Assembly: GCA_950295325.1 (NCBI GenBank)
Contig: OX485803.1
Span: 50,357,554-50,421,553 of the forward strand
Direction of reading: 5' to 3'
Origin: Polytrichum commune
Taxonomy: Eukaryota > Streptophyta > Polytrichopsida > Polytrichales > Polytrichaceae
Length of the DNA stretch: 64,000 bases
Under the pieces are notes generated by a model. It had not been told where the DNA came from, searched no databases, and saw nothing but the letters and a program-made list of their open reading frames with translations. Made by a program: the position numbers and the translations under genes. Below are positions 59,201-64,000 of this stretch, piece by piece (position 1 is the first letter of the stretch; each line of letters starts with the position of its first letter).

Positions 59201-62200
59201 CCATTGTACAACCACTTACTTGGCCCTGGTAGGATGATCCTGGAAGAATGACCCTCTCGTCCACTCCCCTTGGTTGAGGAGTCAGGTAACCAGTCATGCT
59301 GGAAGTAATTTCTCCTCTTGCAAAAGCATCACCTCCAAGTGGACTACCATGCCCGCCATCATAGACAAACATCTCACCTGAACACATGACTCTGCCATAG
59401 TGGCCACGTCGTTGATTTCGACGAGCTCGTAGAAATTGCTCAAGTGACTGGATTTTCCCTTCCAGGGCCTGCATTGCCTCAACTGGCAATCTGCATGTAA
59501 CAATAATGGCAAACACATTGACATTAGGCAATCTAATGAAGCTTAGAGAATACAGCCTTCTTAGCAGGTTCTTATTAATTTTCTTGTTAAGTAAGAGTGA
59601 AATTTGTCTCAAAAGTTGCATAGCGCAGTTCATTATGAATATGATGATATTCAGGTACTCTGGGCATTGGAGAAGATCACTACATCCACTTGAATAACCG
59701 CTTGTCTGTTTTCCCATTAAATCCATGAAAGGTGCCTGGCAATGTAGGATTAAGTGACACAGGTGGTGACTTAGCAAAACAAAGGGAGGGATGAAATAGA
59801 CCAAGACCCTAGGTCACAATCGATTAGTGCAGGTGAATAAATCATTTGTCACAGTATTTAGAAGTAGATGCTAAAATTGCAAATACTGACAATTGTCTTG
59901 CAATAGAACCTACCAAACTTGCTTAGAATTTCGGAACAAGTTGATGGATAAAAACCAACCTGCAAGTAAGAATGCCTTCACCACCATTTCTCCCACCACC
60001 TGCCTCCTTTTTTACATCCATTATTGGAAGCTCCCAGACAGACCGAAGCAACCGCGCTGTGCAGAGGCAGAGGCCCTCATGGGCCCCTGAAAAGACAGGC
60101 TCAGCTTCTTCTACCACTCTACCCATGTTAAATCCATCCTCTACAGGAACCCCTCCTCTTGTAACTGTGCCTCCTCCCACCTGCATTTTGGCAAGCCCCA
60201 CTAATCTTTGATCTTCAAAAGCTTCACCTGCCCTCTCAGCTACTAAGCCTGGAACCCCATTCTCATCATCGGATGTAAGCTTTGCTGCCAGCAGTAAACA
60301 CATGGCAGCCACTTCACCAGCTCCAAAGCGCTGGAAAAAGTCCTCCAGCACCGTTCTAAAATTATTAGTCTCCAGAAGTTTCTGCAGAAGATCTACAGGA
60401 CGATTGAACACAAGTTCCATCAGCCCCATGGTGCTGAGAATAATTGCTCGCCGTCGCGGTAGCATGTGCTGTGTGGCAAGCTCTCCACATGCCCACAACT
60501 GCCGTGTGTGTACTGTCTCGCTGTACACCTGCCAGTTTTCCATCATACAAAAGGCATTTCAATACCGTATGCAAAAAATAAAATACCTAATACTGGCACC
60601 AATGACATACAAAACAAATAGATAATGAGGTCAGACTAGGGACAAACTGCACTTTAATCCTCATCTGAGATTAGTAATAGAGATGACAAGCAAACAGGAG
60701 ATGAGAAACACTGGACCATAAGCTGCAGTGGAAGGAGCTTTATGTTGCACAAACATAGTGATGCTACCTGCTTTCCAATTGCTGCACTGCTAGAATTCCA
60801 AGTTGAAAAATCTAGGGCTGCAGCTCGATCTGGAGGAGGGAGGATATCAGCAATTGCAAGAGCTCTCCCCTCCACACCAAGTACAGTCACCACCTCTCGT
60901 AAAGGTTGAGGAGAGCGTACAGTTGCGCCCTGTGACATGGAAAGACTACCAGAGGTCGATGATGCTGCTGGAGAAGTGAGATCACGTGTAGCAACAAGGA
61001 GGCGGGAGACTGTAGGTGGTGAAGCATCTGAAAGGACTAGAGCTCCACTAGAGTAATATGCAGCTTCTGCCTTTATAACAGATCCTCCCTCTGTCTGAGT
61101 TTGTCCACCCATAAAAATGCTTCCAAAGGCATTATTACCACCTGAAACCCCCATGCAAGGGGCTGGCCGAGTCAGAACGACTCGCAGTACCGAGGGTCTC
61201 TCACTACCTCCACGGTGAGTACCACTGAATCCTGGAAAACTGCTCCCTGTCAAGGTGAAAGTTGATAAGTAAATCCTACGTCCATCTGATGTAGTGGCAA
61301 CCACATGCAACCACTTAGATTCTACTGTTGAAATTGGTGCAATAGATACAAGGTTTGTCTTTGATGCACGGGCAGCTACATAGCTTCCTCCCCAAGAATC
61401 TTTTTGCTCACAAAGATGGCTTTCCTCAGCAACTTTCTTGGGTGCCCCATCCCCACTTTTGCCCAGGTCGAACATCTGCAGTTTTGACCCCTGAGTGCGA
61501 GTGTACAGGATGTTTCGTTCTTCGTCAACCACAACTTCTACTATTGCATCACTAGCTCCAAATTTCAGAGAATTGGGAACAACCCATCTGCAATAGAGAA
61601 GTGAAAACACGTCATATTCCTGAGCGTTGTGAAACATTCGGCCTTGTTACTAAAAGAAAATGTAGACATCATAGTGCACAAAAATAGGTGGTTGAGATAA
61701 TCATCACCTTGAAAGCATGTTAGTCAAGCCCCCGGTGTGGCATACCTTCCGGCACCGACTTTGCCAGCCACTACCTGTGCTGTACAGCAGCTCATATAAG
61801 TGGCCATCACGACCTCCCAGAAAGATTCGTCCTAATTCGGTGGAAGTAATGCACGTCATGGTGGTTCCATCTGTTGCTATTGTGTACTCAGGAAGTGGTT
61901 GCAACGTGAGCTCCCCAAAAGGATCTCCCACTATACTCCCACTACAGCAGATACCAAGTAGCACTAGCTGTACACAAAGTTTGGGGTTTCATGGTTACCT
62001 ACCAACGCAATACGGGAGGTGACCTGGACAGGGATCTTATACATTCAGCGAACGTACCAGAAGCATCAGCAAGCCACGAGCATAGGAAAATGAGGAGGAC
62101 CTGAATATATACAGAAAGAGCTGCTTATAAACAGCCTTAACAGACACCTCACAAGCAACTTCAAACCTGTAGCTTCCACCTGACATGTACTATATCAACC

Positions 62201-62902
62201 TAAATCATCCAGTAAACCCTCACCTCAACTGGTGTAGCCAACACAATGACATATTTGATAGCCTCAATAAACACGCCTGGTCTGACTTTGGCCAATCCGA
62301 CAGCACATATGGCTTGCTCCTCCCCACTGTATTCAGGACACTGCCCATCCCTGCAGATTAAAACTCTGCTCTTCAGCTTGCATGCTTTTCCTTGAAATCC
62401 TCAACATTGTCAAAAAGGGGTGATTTGTGCAGCACTACACAGCCTCACATCTTGCAAAGCACGCATTGAGGATGTTTTTGGATTGCACCAAGGATCTGAT
62501 ATAGGGCGTTATCTTATCCTGTGAATGGGTGCTTATCATTCTAATGATTGTATTACGAAACTCAAGGCAGGAAATCAGCAACCTCTCGAAAAGAATGAAT
62601 TGTTCACTGAAAATAATTCATATCATAAAGCAAAAGCAAGGCACACATCTAATTTAACAGAACTGACATTTGATGCAATGACAATGGTGCAACTATTATC
62701 TTGAAAGAGAATAGATTGTATGTGTAGTTTACCACTTATCAATTCGCCAAAGGAAGAGGGTATCATCCACAGTGGCCCATGCTCGTCTAATCTGTGGGAA
62801 GATGCCACACAAGGCTGTGCCTTGGCCACCAGCTGCATTATATCGCTCAATCAGGACTGGTGGAAGCTCCCTTGCATTGATGACCTCAACAAAAGGTGGC
62901 CA
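53258..62902 (-). CDS. NUP155: nucleoporin NUP155, 15 exons, 5' end outside window
   Basis: Exons in coding order: 62902-62733, 62350-62224, 61967-61708, 61587-60768, 60528-59960, 59490-59220, 58849-58793, 58557-58345, 58068-57821, 57281-56861, 56717-56494, 56374-55999, 55609-55391, 53865-53564, 53369-53258. All junctions have GT donors and AG acceptors and keep frame, giving 1,462 codons plus TGA. The first in-window exon starts at WPPFVEVINAREL; relative to the Arabidopsis protein some 50-60 N-terminal residues are missing beyond 64,000. The N-terminal Nup133/Nup155-type beta-propeller half includes GRIFLGGRDGHLYELLYSTG and SKWLHVVATTSDGRRIYLS. The C-terminal alpha-solenoid half includes LPRR...MGLMELVFNRPVD, LAQLTFHQLVCS, CPSYYNESDHKFY, VPFELWE, LLAACKGDAEPV and YMTEVRRLAL. 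NUP155 is a core scaffold nucleoporin of the nuclear-pore inner ring. Every exon is intact, so the gene is probably functional. Several introns carry transposon sequence. Confidence 0.95.
54061..55212. repeat. inverted repeat within a NUP155 intron
   Basis: In the 53866-55390 intron, 54061-54250 and about 54990-55212 are diverged inverted copies. Shared blocks are (T)GGCATGCCA(A/T)AATGAGTTTGACCCTC, CTTCATTCA(A/G)ACCTCCA, ACTACCTCCAAGCAT and ACAAAACAACCAACTCC-like sequence. They could form a long imperfect hairpin in the pre-mRNA. Origin probably a fold-back transposon or two oppositely inserted copies. Confidence 0.6.
55745..55927 (-). repeat. TGGACAC-family repeat in a NUP155 intron
   Basis: Minus-strand orientation (sense with the gene), starting at the family terminus TGGACACCTATATTTGAGTGG at about 55926 and reading inward through GGTGTGGATCTAAGAATGGACACC, AAAAGAGATTGGACTACGTG and GACCATTCTAGGCTCAATAG (longer blocks abbreviated). 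It is 3'-truncated and lies within the 55610-55998 intron. Confidence 0.6.
58893..59203 (+). mobile_element. TGGACAC-family MITE forming most of a NUP155 intron
   Basis: About 311 bp from GGACACCTATATTTAAGTGG to TTTAGC-type sequence ending AAAAGTGTCCA, so the ends are short inverted repeats (GGACAC/GTGTCC). It is antisense to NUP155 and occupies most of the 370-bp intron 58850-59219. A target-site duplication is not clear by eye, so the exact ends and the superfamily are uncertain. Confidence 0.6.
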
Positions 62903-64000
62903 CTGCACACATTGCCAGAAACTTTACAGTCAGTTAACAAAAAAGCACAATGGGTGCGCAATGCAGCACTTGATGACCATGTATTATCGAAAGCTGTCCC
63001 CACATGCACTAATTACCAGAAAAATCATGTTAAAACTTATAACAGGTCTCACATCGCAAGAATCACATCATATTCACTTTAGAATTGTAACCAATGTTTT
63101 CACCATAACTGGAGACACCTTGTATAATGATTCCAAGAAACTACAGCAAATCCTATCATGCCTATCTCATTTGAACAAGATTTGGTTTCTGGTGGAGATG
63201 TTTCTGTGTATCTGATTATGTGGAATGTAAAAGACTCGGTGGACTGTCACTCTTTCCTAGCTGCTCCTGACAATATCCTACACTGCAATGTGAGAGGAAA
63301 TGCCATTCGGCTACAGGTAGAACACCAGAAAGTACAAGTATAAAACCATTAATATTGCCTCACCTGAATGATTCATTAGATCTGACTATGAACTTGTATT
63401 GTGGAGAGTTTATACATCACAAGGAAAGTACCCAATACAGTTCATTGAGGCTAACTTGAGAGGTAGATTTCAATTGTCAAACCAAGGTTCACAAAAATAG
63501 TATGAAACGTAGTACCGTAATTCTCCTGATTACTATTACAAGGATAACAAGTAACCAAAAAGCAATGTCTGATGACTAATCCATCTCCACGTTCAGTGCA
63601 ATCTAATACCAATCATACAAATGCTTTGTTATGCCCTGATCTGTATACCTCATCCCTTTAGAACCATCACTTTGTAATAATGATAATCTGAAGCTGTCAA
63701 CCTGCGAGCTTTAATTTGGAGCTAATCAATATAGAAGAGATTGTCAAAAGACAAAAACATATATGAATCTCACAACTGTTCAAAGGGCTTGAAAGGCTGA
63801 TTTTGATCTCCTATCACGTTGTAATTTATCATAGCTTCCTCAATGTGAAGACACGTTGCCTTGCATGAGAAGTTTAGCAATAAGGAGAAAATAAAAACAT
63901 GCAGCTGGACATTGACTCCAGCGAAGGATGCCCTGAACCCAGAATTAGCAGAATTCACTATCCGGTGACACCATAAAGTGACCATCCACAGAATGGTTTA
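62903..64000 (-). other. 5' intron of NUP155 running off the window
   Basis: The exon starting at 62902 is preceded by a TGTGCAG acceptor, so this stretch must be intron. I could not find the N-terminal coding exon in it, so that exon lies beyond 64,000. No other gene is seen. Confidence 0.6.

Noticed and set aside
59148-59804. 218-codon minus-strand ORF as a single exon
   Set aside because: Only 59220-59490 matches NUP155, bounded by a clear acceptor and donor; the rest of the frame is intron.

Overview
The window is plant nuclear DNA. It contains a spliced NUP155 nucleoporin gene with GT/AG introns, an SCL3-type GRAS regulator (a plant-specific family), an intact PIF/Harbinger transposon with the two-gene layout, and many AT-rich MITEs, microsatellites and tandem duplications. 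Only two confident host genes lie in 64 kb, so this is gene-poor sequence from a flowering plant or other seed plant with a repeat-rich genome. The species cannot be fixed from the sequence alone.

Layout. 1-9.7 kb holds no gene: a fold-back, a ~300-bp tandem duplication, a 235-bp element with a 9-bp target-site duplication (TSD), and a decayed long-inverted-repeat Mutator-like element. 9.76-11.45 kb (minus) is an SCL3-like GRAS gene. 11.5-18.2 kb holds its upstream region, microsatellites and a CpG-rich island. 18.2-29.2 kb is a transposon cluster: two CACTAAAT-ended MITEs, four short hAT-type MITEs each with a clean 8-bp TSD, the complete 3.38-kb Harbinger element, and a GA-microsatellite-bounded tandem duplication in which one copy preserves the empty site of a MITE. 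29.2-35.9 kb is non-coding and repetitive. 35.9-38.2 kb is a broken reading frame interrupted by a young 1,287-bp Mutator-type element whose ~490-bp arms are almost identical. 39.4-39.8 kb is a small intact ORF of unknown function, followed by a SINE-like sequence. 40.3-53.2 kb is repeat debris, including a 611-bp hAT MITE nested in another repeat and a frameshifted DUF7869-like transposon fragment. 53.26-62.9 kb (minus) carries 15 exons of NUP155; the first exon or exons lie beyond 64,000.

Functionally, NUP155 is a structural nuclear-pore scaffold protein and SCL3 is a GRAS co-regulator known from gibberellin/root pathways. Nothing suggests they work together. The most informative content is the mobile-element record: several superfamilies with readable insertion footprints, one potentially autonomous element, one insertion that demonstrably broke an ORF, and one NUP155 intron consisting mostly of a MITE.
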